Positions 53,581-60,450 of a DNA stretch of 64,000 bases are shown here, piece after piece. The DNA comes from Hymenobacter guriensis. Lineage in GTDB: Bacteria > Bacteroidota > Bacteroidia > Cytophagales > Hymenobacteraceae. The notes beneath the pieces were generated by a model. The model saw nothing but the letters and a program-made list of their open reading frames with translations, was not told the DNA's origin and searched no databases. Position 1 is the stretch's first letter. Every line of letters starts with the position of its first letter. A program made the position numbers and the translations under genes. The stretch covers positions 62,001 through 126,000 of the forward strand of contig NZ_JADWYK010000016.1 of NCBI RefSeq assembly GCF_015773195.1, given 5' to 3'.

Positions 53581-54206
53581 ACCTCACGCCTGCTACTCCT
53601 GCCAAGTCCCTGGCCGGCACGGGCCTTCTGGCCGCCCTCGCGGCTTCGCTGTGCTGCATCACCCCGCTGCTGGCCATTGTGGGCGGGCTGGGGGGCGTGG
53701 CCAGCACGTTTGCCTGGCTGGAGCCGCTGCGCCCCTATCTCATCGCCCTGACCGTTGGCGTGCTGGGCTTTGCCTGGTATCAGCAGCTGCGGCCCCGGGC
53801 CGCGGCGGCCGACGACTGCGGCTGCGCCGTGCCGGCCAAACTCCCGCTGATGCAGTCGCGGGGCTTTCTGGCGACCATCACCGTGCTGGCCGGGCTGTTG
53901 CTGGCCTTTCCCTACTACGGGGCGCGGTTGTATCCCACGGCCGCTCCCAAACCAGTGGTCGCCACGTCGGCCACCCCGGTGTGGCAAACCAGCTCCTACC
54001 GCATCGGCGGCATGACCTGCGAAGCCTGCGCCCGCCACGTCGAGCACGACGTGCAGCAGTTGCCGGGGGTGCAAAGCGTGCAGGTCTCCTACGACCAGGG
54101 CACGGCACAAATTCGATTTAATGCCGCCGTGACGCCCGTGGCCCAGGTCGAGGCAGCCATCAACGGCACCGGCTATTCCGTGCTGAACCCTTCTACTACC
54201 CGCTAA
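53577..54206 (+). CDS. MerTP: mercuric ion transporter fused to MerP-like HMA domain
   Basis: The 209-residue protein has three membrane helices in its first two thirds. The paired cysteines of MerT lie in the first helix (AASLCCITPLLAIVGGLGG), and a second pair is in DDCGCAVPAK between helices 2 and 3. The C-terminus is a MerP-like domain with GGMTCEACARHVEHDV. Such fusions import Hg(II) for reduction by MerA. No merA is found in the window. The start overlaps the ArsR-family stop by 4 bases, giving a coupled pair. Confidence 0.85.
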   Translation: MNLTPATPAKSLAGTGLLAALAASLCCITPLLAIVGGLGGVASTFAWLEPLRPYLIALTVGVLGFAWYQQLRPRAAAADDCGCAVPAKLPLMQSRGFLATITVLAGLLLAFPYYGARLYPTAAPKPVVATSATPVWQTSSYRIGGMTCEACARHVEHDVQQLPGVQSVQVSYDQGTAQIRFNAAVTPVAQVEAAINGTGYSVLNPSTTR

Positions 54207-54217
54207 TAGCCATTCCC

Positions 54218-54466
54218 ATGATTCCCCTGACGCCTACCGTTCCCGCGCCCGCCGTGACGCTGACTTCCGTGCTCGCCTGCCCGGTGTGCCAGCACGCACA
54301 GGCTGAGCAGATGCCGACCGACGCCTGCCAGTGGTTTTACGAATGCACCAGTTGCCACACGGTGCTCAAGCCCCTGGCCGGCGACTGCTGCGTGTACTGC
54401 TCGTACGGCACGGTACCCTGTCCGCCCATTCAGGAGCAGGGCAAAGGCGCCTGCGGCTGCTGCTAA
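54218..54466 (+). CDS. GDCCVxC-domain protein of mercury-resistance loci (Cys form)
   Basis: The 82-residue protein has CPVCQHAQAEQMPTDAC, an ECTSCHTVLKP ribbon, and the family signature GDCCVYCSYGTVPCPP, ending CGCC. In this family the second position of the last pair is often selenocysteine; here it is an ordinary Cys codon. These small proteins accompany mer genes and probably bind mercury. It lies 11 bases after MerTP. Confidence 0.8.
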   Translation: MIPLTPTVPAPAVTLTSVLACPVCQHAQAEQMPTDACQWFYECTSCHTVLKPLAGDCCVYCSYGTVPCPPIQEQGKGACGCC

Positions 54467-54507
54467 GTACCTTTCGTTCTTTCCTCACCTTTTTACTTCC
54501 CCGATTC

Positions 54508-54720
54508 ATGAAAAACCTCCTGCTTGCCCTGACCCTGTTGGCCACCATCGGCAGCGTGTCGGCCAACGACGGCAAACCCGGCAAAAAGAACAAGAAAGCC
54601 ACCAAGGAAGCCGCGATGCAGTGCTCCAAGGACGAGAAGCCCGGCGCCAGCTGCTGCGCCAAGAAAACCGCTACGGCCGCCGTGGTGACGCCCGCCGCTA
54701 CGGAAGCCGTCAAGAAGTAA
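54508..54720 (+). CDS. Small secreted Lys/Cys protein
   Basis: The 70-residue product has a signal peptide (MKNLLLALTLLATIGSVSA), a Lys-rich stretch (GKPGKKNKKATKEAAMQCSKDEK) and a CC pair (ASCCAKK), ending Ala/Val-rich. No family is known to me. Its position as the last gene of the mercury-type block before a terminator suggests a periplasmic metal-binding role. Confidence 0.55.
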   Translation: MKNLLLALTLLATIGSVSANDGKPGKKNKKATKEAAMQCSKDEKPGASCCAKKTATAAVVTPAATEAVKK

Positions 54721-54764
54721 CTCCTCCAGCTGGCCACAAACCAGCAACTGCTTTCCTTGCATAG

Positions 54765-54796
54765 AAAACGCCCGGCTTTCAAAGCCGGGCGTTTTT
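54765..54796. terminator. Bidirectional terminator between the mercury block and the ars operon
   Basis: AAAACGCCCGGCTTT and its complement flank CA, with A and T runs on both sides. It lies between convergent genes ending at 54720 and 54832. Confidence 0.85.
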
Positions 54797-54831
54797 CTTG
54801 TTATCCGGGTGGAGCAGCCCAAATCCTTGCA

Positions 54832-55938
54832 TTAGGCCGACGTGGCCACGCTCTTGCCCCCGTACCAGCGCCGCCGAAACCAGAAGGCCACGTTCACCAG
54901 CGCAATCAGCGCCGGTACTTCAATCAGCGGCCCAATCACGCCGGCAAACGCCTGCCCCGAGTTGAGCCCGAACACCCCAATGGCCACGGCAATGGCCAGC
55001 TCGAAGTTGTTGCCCGTCGCGGTAAAGGCAATGCTGGCATTCTCCGCATAATCCGCCCCCAGCCACTTGCCCGCCGCGAAGCTGAGCACGAACATGATGC
55101 TGAAGTACAGGGCCAGCGGCAGGGCAATGCGCAGCACGTCCAGCGGCACCTGCACGATGGTTTCGCCTTTCAAGCTAAACATGACCACAATGGTGAGCAG
55201 CAGGGCCACCAGCGTAACGGGGCTAATGGCGGGAATAAACACCTGCTCATACCACTCGTTGCCCTTGAGCCGGCGTAGGATGGTGCGCGACAGGAAGCCG
55301 GCCGCGAAGGGAATGCCCAGGTAGATGAGCACGCTCTGCGCAATGTCCCAGATGCCGATGTTGACCTCATAGCCTTTCAGGCCAAAGTAGGGCGGCAGCA
55401 CGGAGATGAACAGCCAGGCCAGCACCGAGTAAAACAGCACCTGAAAAATGGAATTCAGCGCCACCAGTCCGGCCGCGTACTCGCGGGAGCCGTCGGCCAG
55501 GTCGTTCCACACCAGCACCATGGCGATGCAGCGGGCAATGCCAATGAGAATCAGGCCCATCATGTACTCGGGCTTGTCGGGCAAGAGCCAGATGGCGAGG
55601 AAGAACATGAGCAACGGCCCGAGTATCCAGTTCAAAAACAGGGACAGCCCGATGATGCGCGTGTTTTTAAAGACGGTGGGCAGCTGTTCGTATTTGACTT
55701 TGGCCAAGGGCGGGTACATCATCAGTATCAGGCCGATGGCCAGCGGCACGTTCACCGTGCCCACCGAGAAGTAGTTTACCGCATCGTTCATGCCCGGCAC
55801 GAAGTGACCCAGGGCCACGCCCAGCGCCATGGCCAGGAATATCCACAGGGTCAGCCCCCGGTCGAGGCCCGAGAGTTTCTTTTCCGCCAGCGCGGCCGGC
55901 GCCGGCGCGGCGGGTATTGATTGATTCACAGTCAACAT
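54832..55938 (-). CDS. acr3: Arsenite efflux transporter Acr3
   Basis: The 368-residue protein has about ten membrane helices and the Acr3 core GIARCIAMVLVWNDLADGSREY with the conserved Cys, plus ENASIAFTATGNNFELAIAV and GVIGPLIEVPALIALV. Acr3 expels As(III) (and sometimes Sb(III)) from the cytoplasm using the proton gradient. The start is the ATG at 55938 (MLTVNQS); three codons further upstream would need a TTG. It is the last gene of the ars operon. Confidence 0.93.
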   Translation of the reverse strand: MLTVNQSIPAAPAPAALAEKKLSGLDRGLTLWIFLAMALGVALGHFVPGMNDAVNYFSVGTVNVPLAIGLILMMYPPLAKVKYEQLPTVFKNTRIIGLSLFLNWILGPLLMFFLAIWLLPDKPEYMMGLILIGIARCIAMVLVWNDLADGSREYAAGLVALNSIFQVLFYSVLAWLFISVLPPYFGLKGYEVNIGIWDIAQSVLIYLGIPFAAGFLSRTILRRLKGNEWYEQVFIPAISPVTLVALLLTIVVMFSLKGETIVQVPLDVLRIALPLALYFSIMFVLSFAAGKWLGADYAENASIAFTATGNNFELAIAVAIGVFGLNSGQAFAGVIGPLIEVPALIALVNVAFWFRRRWYGGKSVATSA

Positions 55939-55953
55939 AAAAAGCAAGTAGAA

Positions 55954-56448
55954 TTAAGCGACGCCGACGGTCTGGCTGCGCCGTTCCATCTGCACCGTGT
56001 TGCGCCACACGCCGTGGTGCTGGCCGATTCGCTCGCGGTGCCCAATGATGCGGAAACCCACTTGGGTGTGCAGGCCGATGCTGGCCGTGTTTTCTTCAAA
56101 CGTGCCCGCCTGCAGCGTCCAGATGCCGTGGGCTTCCGAGTCCGCAATCAGGGCCTGCAGCAGCTGCCGGCCTACGCCCTGGCCCCGCGCTTCCGCTCCG
56201 ATGTAGACACTGATTTCGGCCACGCCGCCGTACACGCAGCGGCTCGACACCGGCGAGAGCGCCGTCCAGCCCCGCACCGTGCCGGCCTCGTCCACCGCCA
56301 CCAGCCGGCTATGGCCCAGGTGGGCTTGGTCCCAGGCTTCCCAGGCCGGCGCCTGTGTTTCAAAGGTGGCATTGCCGGTAGCAATACCGGCTTCGTAAAT
56401 GGCCTTTACCACCGGCCAGTGCGCTTCTATCATTGGAACAATCGTCAT
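55954..56448 (-). CDS. GNAT acetyltransferase, ArsN1-like
   Basis: The 164-residue protein is a GNAT enzyme with YIGAEARGQGVGRQLLQALI as the acetyl-CoA loop and VGFRIIGHRERIG near the end. The opening IVPMIEAHWPVVKAIYEAGIATGNATFE is typical of the phosphinothricin/ArsN1 group. ArsN1 acetylates the organoarsenical antibiotic arsinothricin. The ars context supports that reading over generic phosphinothricin acetyltransferase. It lies 15 bases before acr3. Confidence 0.75.
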   Translation of the reverse strand: MTIVPMIEAHWPVVKAIYEAGIATGNATFETQAPAWEAWDQAHLGHSRLVAVDEAGTVRGWTALSPVSSRCVYGGVAEISVYIGAEARGQGVGRQLLQALIADSEAHGIWTLQAGTFEENTASIGLHTQVGFRIIGHRERIGQHHGVWRNTVQMERRSQTVGVA

Positions 56449-56460
56449 GGCAGAAACGGG

Positions 56461-57234
56461 TTAATAAGCCTTGCGGAGCATGTCGGCGTACTCATTCGGC
56501 AGCGGCGAGGCCTCCACCGCTTGCGCGGCTTTCTCCACGTCGTATTCCACTCGCACCAGTTCCGAACGCACGCTGTTGGGGTCCGTCAGCGTAGTGTTCT
56601 CATCCAGATGCACCAGTTGGTAGGCGGCGCGCGGGTCCCCATCCTTGGGCTTGCCCACCGAGCCGATGTTCAGCGCGTGCCGGTAGCGGGTTTCGCCTTC
56701 GTGCTCGTAGGCAAACGTGCGATGATACGGCTTGTGCGTGTGCCCAAACAGCATAATGTCGGCGTTGGCATCCTGCAGCACCCGTAGAAAGCTGGCCTCC
56801 GGCCGGTCCTCAAACAGGTACTCGTTGATTTTGCGCGGCGAGCCGTGCACCATCAGCAGATTCAGCGTGCAGGGCTCCTCCTGAAATTCCAGCCGCATGT
56901 GCTTGGGCAGGTGGCGCAGGTAGCGCCGCTCCTCGTCCTTCACCACCTGGTTGGTGTAGGCAATGCTCTGCGCGCCCAATCCCTTTTCCACGTCCGTCTT
57001 ATAGGCGCAGCCGCAATTCTCACTCGCCAGCCCGATGCCCTGGTCGTAGTTGCCGGCCAGCGTCGGGATGCCCCGCCGCCGCACCTCGTTCACCACTTCG
57101 TTGGGCCAGGGCGCGTAGCCCACCAGGTCGCCCAAGCAGAAAATCATGTCCGGCCGGCGCTGCTCCATATCGGCCAGCACCGCTTCCAGCGCCGGCAGGT
57201 TGCCGTGCACGTCCGAGAAAAAGGCAATTGTCAT
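56461..57234 (-). CDS. Calcineurin-like metallophosphoesterase in the ars operon
   Basis: The 257-residue protein has the complete dinuclear metal motif set: FFSDVHGNLPAL, LGDLVGYAPWP, LAGNYDQ, LMVHGSPRKI and MLFGHTHKPYH. It also has an ENCGCAYKTD loop with two Cys. It belongs to the small phosphoesterase (YfcE/DUF2436-like) group that is regularly found in ars operons. Its substrate is unknown. It lies between the ArsN-like and DUF6428 genes, all on the minus strand. Confidence 0.82.
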   Translation of the reverse strand: MTIAFFSDVHGNLPALEAVLADMEQRRPDMIFCLGDLVGYAPWPNEVVNEVRRRGIPTLAGNYDQGIGLASENCGCAYKTDVEKGLGAQSIAYTNQVVKDEERRYLRHLPKHMRLEFQEEPCTLNLLMVHGSPRKINEYLFEDRPEASFLRVLQDANADIMLFGHTHKPYHRTFAYEHEGETRYRHALNIGSVGKPKDGDPRAAYQLVHLDENTTLTDPNSVRSELVRVEYDVEKAAQAVEASPLPNEYADMLRKAY

Positions 57235-57297
57235 TTGTCAGAGAAAGAGGGGAGAAGTAAAACGGCGCAACCCCTGAGAGCCGTGCCGTTGGTTACC

Positions 57298-57762
57298 TTA
57301 GCAGCACCCGCCGCCCGGCGTGCAGCACGAAGCCGCTTGCAGCTGCGGCAGCCCCACCAGCTGGTGGCTCGGAATGCCGCAGGCATCCTGCGCCAAGCAG
57401 GCCGTCTGCTTTTGCGTCAGCACGAAGTCGTCGCCCTCCTGCGTCAGGCCAAACTTGCCGATGGTGTCCTGCTGGTATTCCACCTCGATGTCCAAATCCT
57501 CACTGCCCAGAATCTTTTCCGACAGGTTAAGGATGTGCAGAAATTTCTGCGGGGCCAGCCGGTGGTCGTAGTCGCCGGCCTCCCACAGCTGGAAGTTGGC
57601 CAGCGTTTCCTTGCGCTCCACGCCACCGCAGTCAATGAAGTGCTTCGTCACCAATCCTACTTCGGTCACGTGGAAGTGGGCCGGCAGATACTCGCCCGAA
57701 GGCAACCGAAAGTTCACCGCGTCGAGCCCCGCCAGGGACTGCTTCATTTCAGAGATTTTCAT
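57298..57762 (-). CDS. DUF6428 ars-operon protein
   Basis: The 154-residue protein starts MKISEMKQSLAGLDAVNFRLP and contains YLPAHFHVTEVGLVTKHFIDCGG, the DUF6428 signature region. The C-terminal tail has CLAQDACG and ends CCTPGGGCC, seen in ars-linked members. The Cys clusters could bind As(III). Function is not established. It is the second gene of the ars operon after arsR. Confidence 0.78.
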   Translation of the reverse strand: MKISEMKQSLAGLDAVNFRLPSGEYLPAHFHVTEVGLVTKHFIDCGGVERKETLANFQLWEAGDYDHRLAPQKFLHILNLSEKILGSEDLDIEVEYQQDTIGKFGLTQEGDDFVLTQKQTACLAQDACGIPSHQLVGLPQLQAASCCTPGGGCC

Positions 57763-57792
57763 GGTGGAAGGGGTAAAGGGTGAATAGTAAGA

Positions 57793-58143
57793 TTAGCAAC
57801 CGCAGGCCTCGTCCGGCCCACAAGCGGCACCGGCCGTAGCCTCAATGAAAAAGGCCGTGAATTGCTGGTACACCTGCTGCAGCAGCGCGGTATTGAGGCA
57901 GTAGCACACCGTCAGCCCGTCAATTTCCCCGCGTATCAAATCCAGCGCCTTCAGTTCCTGAAGGTGCTGAAACACCGTGGTGCGCGAAAGCGGCAGCTCA
58001 GCCGCAATATCCCCGGAAATGCAGGTCTGCTTGCTGGCCAGCAGCTGAATGATGGCCACCCGCGCCGGGTGCGCCAGGGCCTTGGCCACGCGGGCCAAGT
58101 GCTGTTGCTCTTCGGTAAAGGCGGCGGTTTTGGCGTGCGTCAT
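57793..58143 (-). CDS. arsR: ArsR-family arsenite-responsive repressor
   Basis: The 116-residue protein has the winged-helix region VAKALAHPARVAIIQLLASKQTCISGDIAAELPLSRTTVFQHLQEL. One Cys lies in the CISGDI helix, and a C-terminal ACGPDEACGC offers more As(III) ligands than the usual CVC site. It is the first gene of the ars operon. A perfect inverted repeat (58160-58204) directly upstream is its probable operator and contains promoters for both directions. Confidence 0.88.
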   Translation of the reverse strand: MTHAKTAAFTEEQQHLARVAKALAHPARVAIIQLLASKQTCISGDIAAELPLSRTTVFQHLQELKALDLIRGEIDGLTVCYCLNTALLQQVYQQFTAFFIEATAGAACGPDEACGC

Positions 58144-58159
58144 GAGAAGGTTGTTAAAC

Positions 58160-58204
58160 TATGTCGCAAATATACGGCATAATACGTCGTAAGTTTGCGA
58201 CATA
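58160..58204. promoter_or_regulatory. ArsR operator with divergent promoters
   Basis: The arms TATGTCGCAAA (58160-58170) and TTTGCGACATA (58194-58204) are perfect complements. A minus-strand TATATTTG (58167-58174) and a plus-strand TAAGTTTG (58190-58197), both TAnnTTTG matches, overlap the arms. One repressor could thus control arsR and the gene at 58239. Confidence 0.7.
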
Positions 58205-58238
58205 GATACTTTTTCTCTATGGCCGTTCCTTCTGTGCT

Positions 58239-58883
58239 ATGAAAAGCTGCCTGCTTTTCCTGCTTTCGTTGCTCTGCGGCGTACCGCTGTTCGCGCAGCC
58301 GACGGCGCCGGTGCCATTCACCGGCGCCACCCCCGGCTTCCACCAAACGCACACCGGGCAGATACTCTTCAGTCCCACCGCTGCTCCCGTCAATGGCTAC
58401 CCGGGCGCGGGATACATCGGCTTAAGCACCTACCCCCTAAGTCCCCAAAGCGGGCTGTATTTCACCGCTTTTCTCGGCTCGTCCCTTACCCAGGCTCTGC
58501 ACCGCCTAGCACCCCACTTACCCCAGCAGGAGTTGTCCCGAACTGGCACCTATCAGTTTAGCTTCTACGTCGACAAGCAGTTAATATACCTCGCCAACCT
58601 TCCGGCCGGGGCCGTCGACCGAACTAGTAAGAACACTGGAACGGTACTGCACCAAGCTCTGCTCAATGATGGCCGCCCGGCCAGCGGGTGGGGACCGGCA
58701 CTCTGGTACCGGTTCCTGGCCAACGGCGGCGAAAAAGCCTTAGCCCAAGGTCAGCACCTGCTGCGGATAGAAATCCGGCCCTACTTCCAGAACCCCGCGC
58801 TTCGTGACGCGCCCGTGCTTGCCGCCGGGCAGGTGGCGCTCAACGTAACCCAACCGCTTGTTATCAGGAGCCCGGCGCGGTAA
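58239..58883 (+). CDS. Secreted hypothetical protein, divergent from arsR
   Basis: The 214-residue product has a signal peptide (MKSCLLFLLSLLCGVPLFAQ). The rest is ordinary, with segments such as TPGFHQTHTGQILFSPTAAP, GTYQFSFYVDKQLIYLANLP and GQHLLRIEIRPYF. No family is recognised. The start is 35 bases from the right arm of the ArsR operator, so it is likely to be arsenic-regulated. The minus strand here holds only shadow frames. Confidence 0.6.
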   Translation: MKSCLLFLLSLLCGVPLFAQPTAPVPFTGATPGFHQTHTGQILFSPTAAPVNGYPGAGYIGLSTYPLSPQSGLYFTAFLGSSLTQALHRLAPHLPQQELSRTGTYQFSFYVDKQLIYLANLPAGAVDRTSKNTGTVLHQALLNDGRPASGWGPALWYRFLANGGEKALAQGQHLLRIEIRPYFQNPALRDAPVLAAGQVALNVTQPLVIRSPAR

Positions 58884-58960
58884 GTTTCAAGGCCCAGAAA
58901 AAGAGCCGGGAGCTTATGCCGCGCCCTGCGTATGCAGGGGTCGGTTTCCAACGTGCATCC

Positions 58961-59305
58961 ATGAGCTACTTGCAAGTCATTCGGCACATCGAGCAAGCCT
59001 TGAACAGCTACGGGGACCCGGTACGGTTCACCCCAACCGGCCGGAAGTTGCTGAACGCCGCCGGTACGCTGATGGCCGTGGAAGTAATGCGGGTTGATAT
59101 TTTAGCGCGGAACGAGTGCTTCGCTCTGCCCCCGCCCGTGCCCGCTTATGCCCGAAACCGGCCGGGCAGGTATGCGGTGAACATAGTGCACATCCCGCCG
59201 GTGCTGGCCGAGGCGTATTCCGCCAGCCGCCGCTACACGGATGCGGAGCTGGAAGCCATGATTCGAACCAGCACCTCCCTGTTTTCCTGCTACCTGCTCG
59301 CCTGA
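58961..59305 (+). CDS. Hypothetical protein
   Basis: The 114-residue product from 58961 (MSYLQVIRHIEQALNSYGDP) has GRKLLNAAGTLMAVEVMRVD and RRYTDAELEAMIRTSTSLFS. An upstream ATG at 58916 adds 15 residues that look like non-coding sequence. No motif or family is recognised. It follows the secreted protein gene after 78 bases. Confidence 0.4.
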   Translation: MSYLQVIRHIEQALNSYGDPVRFTPTGRKLLNAAGTLMAVEVMRVDILARNECFALPPPVPAYARNRPGRYAVNIVHIPPVLAEAYSASRRYTDAELEAMIRTSTSLFSCYLLA

Positions 59306-59333
59306 GCTTGATAGATGCTTGGTCAAACCCACG

Positions 59334-59366
59334 AAAAAGGCCGGTCCCCAGATACAGGAACCGGCC
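59334..59366 (-). terminator. Terminator after the Cys-rich protein gene
   Basis: On the minus strand GGCCGGT and ACCGGCC enclose an imperfectly paired centre, followed by TTTTTCG. It lies 20 bases after the stop at 59387. Confidence 0.75.
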
Positions 59367-59386
59367 AACTTGTAAGCACGACGTGC

Positions 59387-59584
59387 TTACTTCTTCGCGC
59401 AGCAGGCGGGCACACCCGCCAGGGTGCAAGCGGCGGTGCCTTTAGCGGGGCAGTTTTTCACCAGGGGGCACTCGGGGGTGCCTTTCAAGGGGCAGTCCGC
59501 TGTTTTGGTCGGGCTGGTAAAGCCAAATAAGGCTCCGCCGGCCAGCAGGACCGCGGAGGTGAGCATCAACACTTTCTGTTTCAT
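59387..59584 (-). CDS. Small Cys-rich secreted protein
   Basis: The 65-residue product has a signal peptide or anchor (MKQKVLMLTSAVLLAGGALFG). The mature part has six Cys in spaced units: DCPLKGTPECPLVKNCPAKG, AACTLAG, PACCAKK. The repeated CPL(V/K) units suggest metal binding. The start at 59584 is the ATG that begins the signal peptide. No family is known to me. It is the last gene of the minus-strand block at 59-64 kb. Confidence 0.6.
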   Translation of the reverse strand: MKQKVLMLTSAVLLAGGALFGFTSPTKTADCPLKGTPECPLVKNCPAKGTAACTLAGVPACCAKK

Positions 59585-59669
59585 ACAACAAAGGGTTTGA
59601 GAAGGCCCGCCGGTTGCGGCAGTCGGGCCGATGAGCAAGCGCAGGCCGTACCCTGCGGCAATAAGAAGG

Positions 59670-59942
59670 CTAGGCCGCCTGACCGATGCCGGCGGCTTCC
59701 AGCGCTTCTTTGGTGATGCCCCCGGTTTGGCAGCACGCCAGCAATGCGCCGTTCACCGCCACGGCGGGCAGGGTTTGCACGCCCAGCAGTCGCGCCCGGC
59801 GCAGGGCGGGGTTACCCGCTTCGGTTTCCGTTAGGTTATGCGTGATGATGTCACAGCTGCTGCAGGCAGTGCTTTTGACCAGTTCCACCACGGGGTTGCA
59901 CAAGGGGCAGCCGGCGGTGAATACTTCGATGATGCGTTTCAT
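59670..59942 (-). CDS. Thioredoxin-like protein
   Basis: The 90-residue protein has VFTAGCPLCNPVVELVK with CPLC at residues 12-15, a second pair ACSSC, then LGVQTLPAVAVNGALLACCQTGG with the cis-Pro region. This fits the small thioredoxin/glutaredoxin fold, in a form often linked to mercury and other metal loci. It may reduce or carry metal-thiol adducts. The extra Cys pairs are unusual for a plain thioredoxin. Confidence 0.72.
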   Translation of the reverse strand: MKRIIEVFTAGCPLCNPVVELVKSTACSSCDIITHNLTETEAGNPALRRARLLGVQTLPAVAVNGALLACCQTGGITKEALEAAGIGQAA

Positions 59943-59999
59943 AGGAAAGGGGTTAGCGAAAACAGTGAGACAAAGCTCCGCTCACCCCCCGGGTGTCCG

Positions 60000-60392
60000 T
60001 CAAGACTTATTTTCATCTTTTTTCTCCAGGCTCGCATTGTGCTGCGCCAGCCGCCCGCCAATCTCGCGCAGCTCCTGCATTTTCTGCGTCAGCTCGCATT
60101 CGCTCAGGCTCGGAAACTGCTGCCGCAGCTCCTCGATGCGCCCCGCGTCCTGGCAGTCACCGGGGCAGGCCCCCACCACGTCGACAATTTGCAGGGCCAG
60201 CCCTTTGCGAAATACCTCGTACAGCAGCAGGTGCTCGGCGCTGCTCAGGCCGTTGGTCACGGCCTTGAACTGCACCAGCACCTGGTCGGGCTCGATGTTT
60301 TCCGCGTCCAGCATCTTGCCGATGCCCTGCAGCTGGCCGGCCAGCATATTAAGGCGGCTTTTCAGGTCGCGGGTGAGGTCTTTCGGGAGCAT
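60000..60392 (-). CDS. CsoR/RcnR-like metal-sensing repressor
   Basis: The 130-residue protein has the CsoR fold pattern: LKSRLNMLAGQLQGIGKMLDAE, VLVQFKAVTNGLSSAEHLLLYEVF. A Cys pair (ACPGDCQD) and a charged helical tail follow. The Cys and His ligands of classical CsoR (CxxxHxxxC) are not in place, so the metal specificity cannot be inferred from that site. The gene is the next one downstream of the efflux adaptors and may control them. Confidence 0.65.
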   Translation of the reverse strand: MLPKDLTRDLKSRLNMLAGQLQGIGKMLDAENIEPDQVLVQFKAVTNGLSSAEHLLLYEVFRKGLALQIVDVVGACPGDCQDAGRIEELRQQFPSLSECELTQKMQELREIGGRLAQHNASLEKKDENKS

Positions 60393-60450
60393 GGGCTATG
60401 GTTTTAGGCAAGTACGAAGTCGCTGGGGGTATCCGTCAAGGGTCTGCTGA

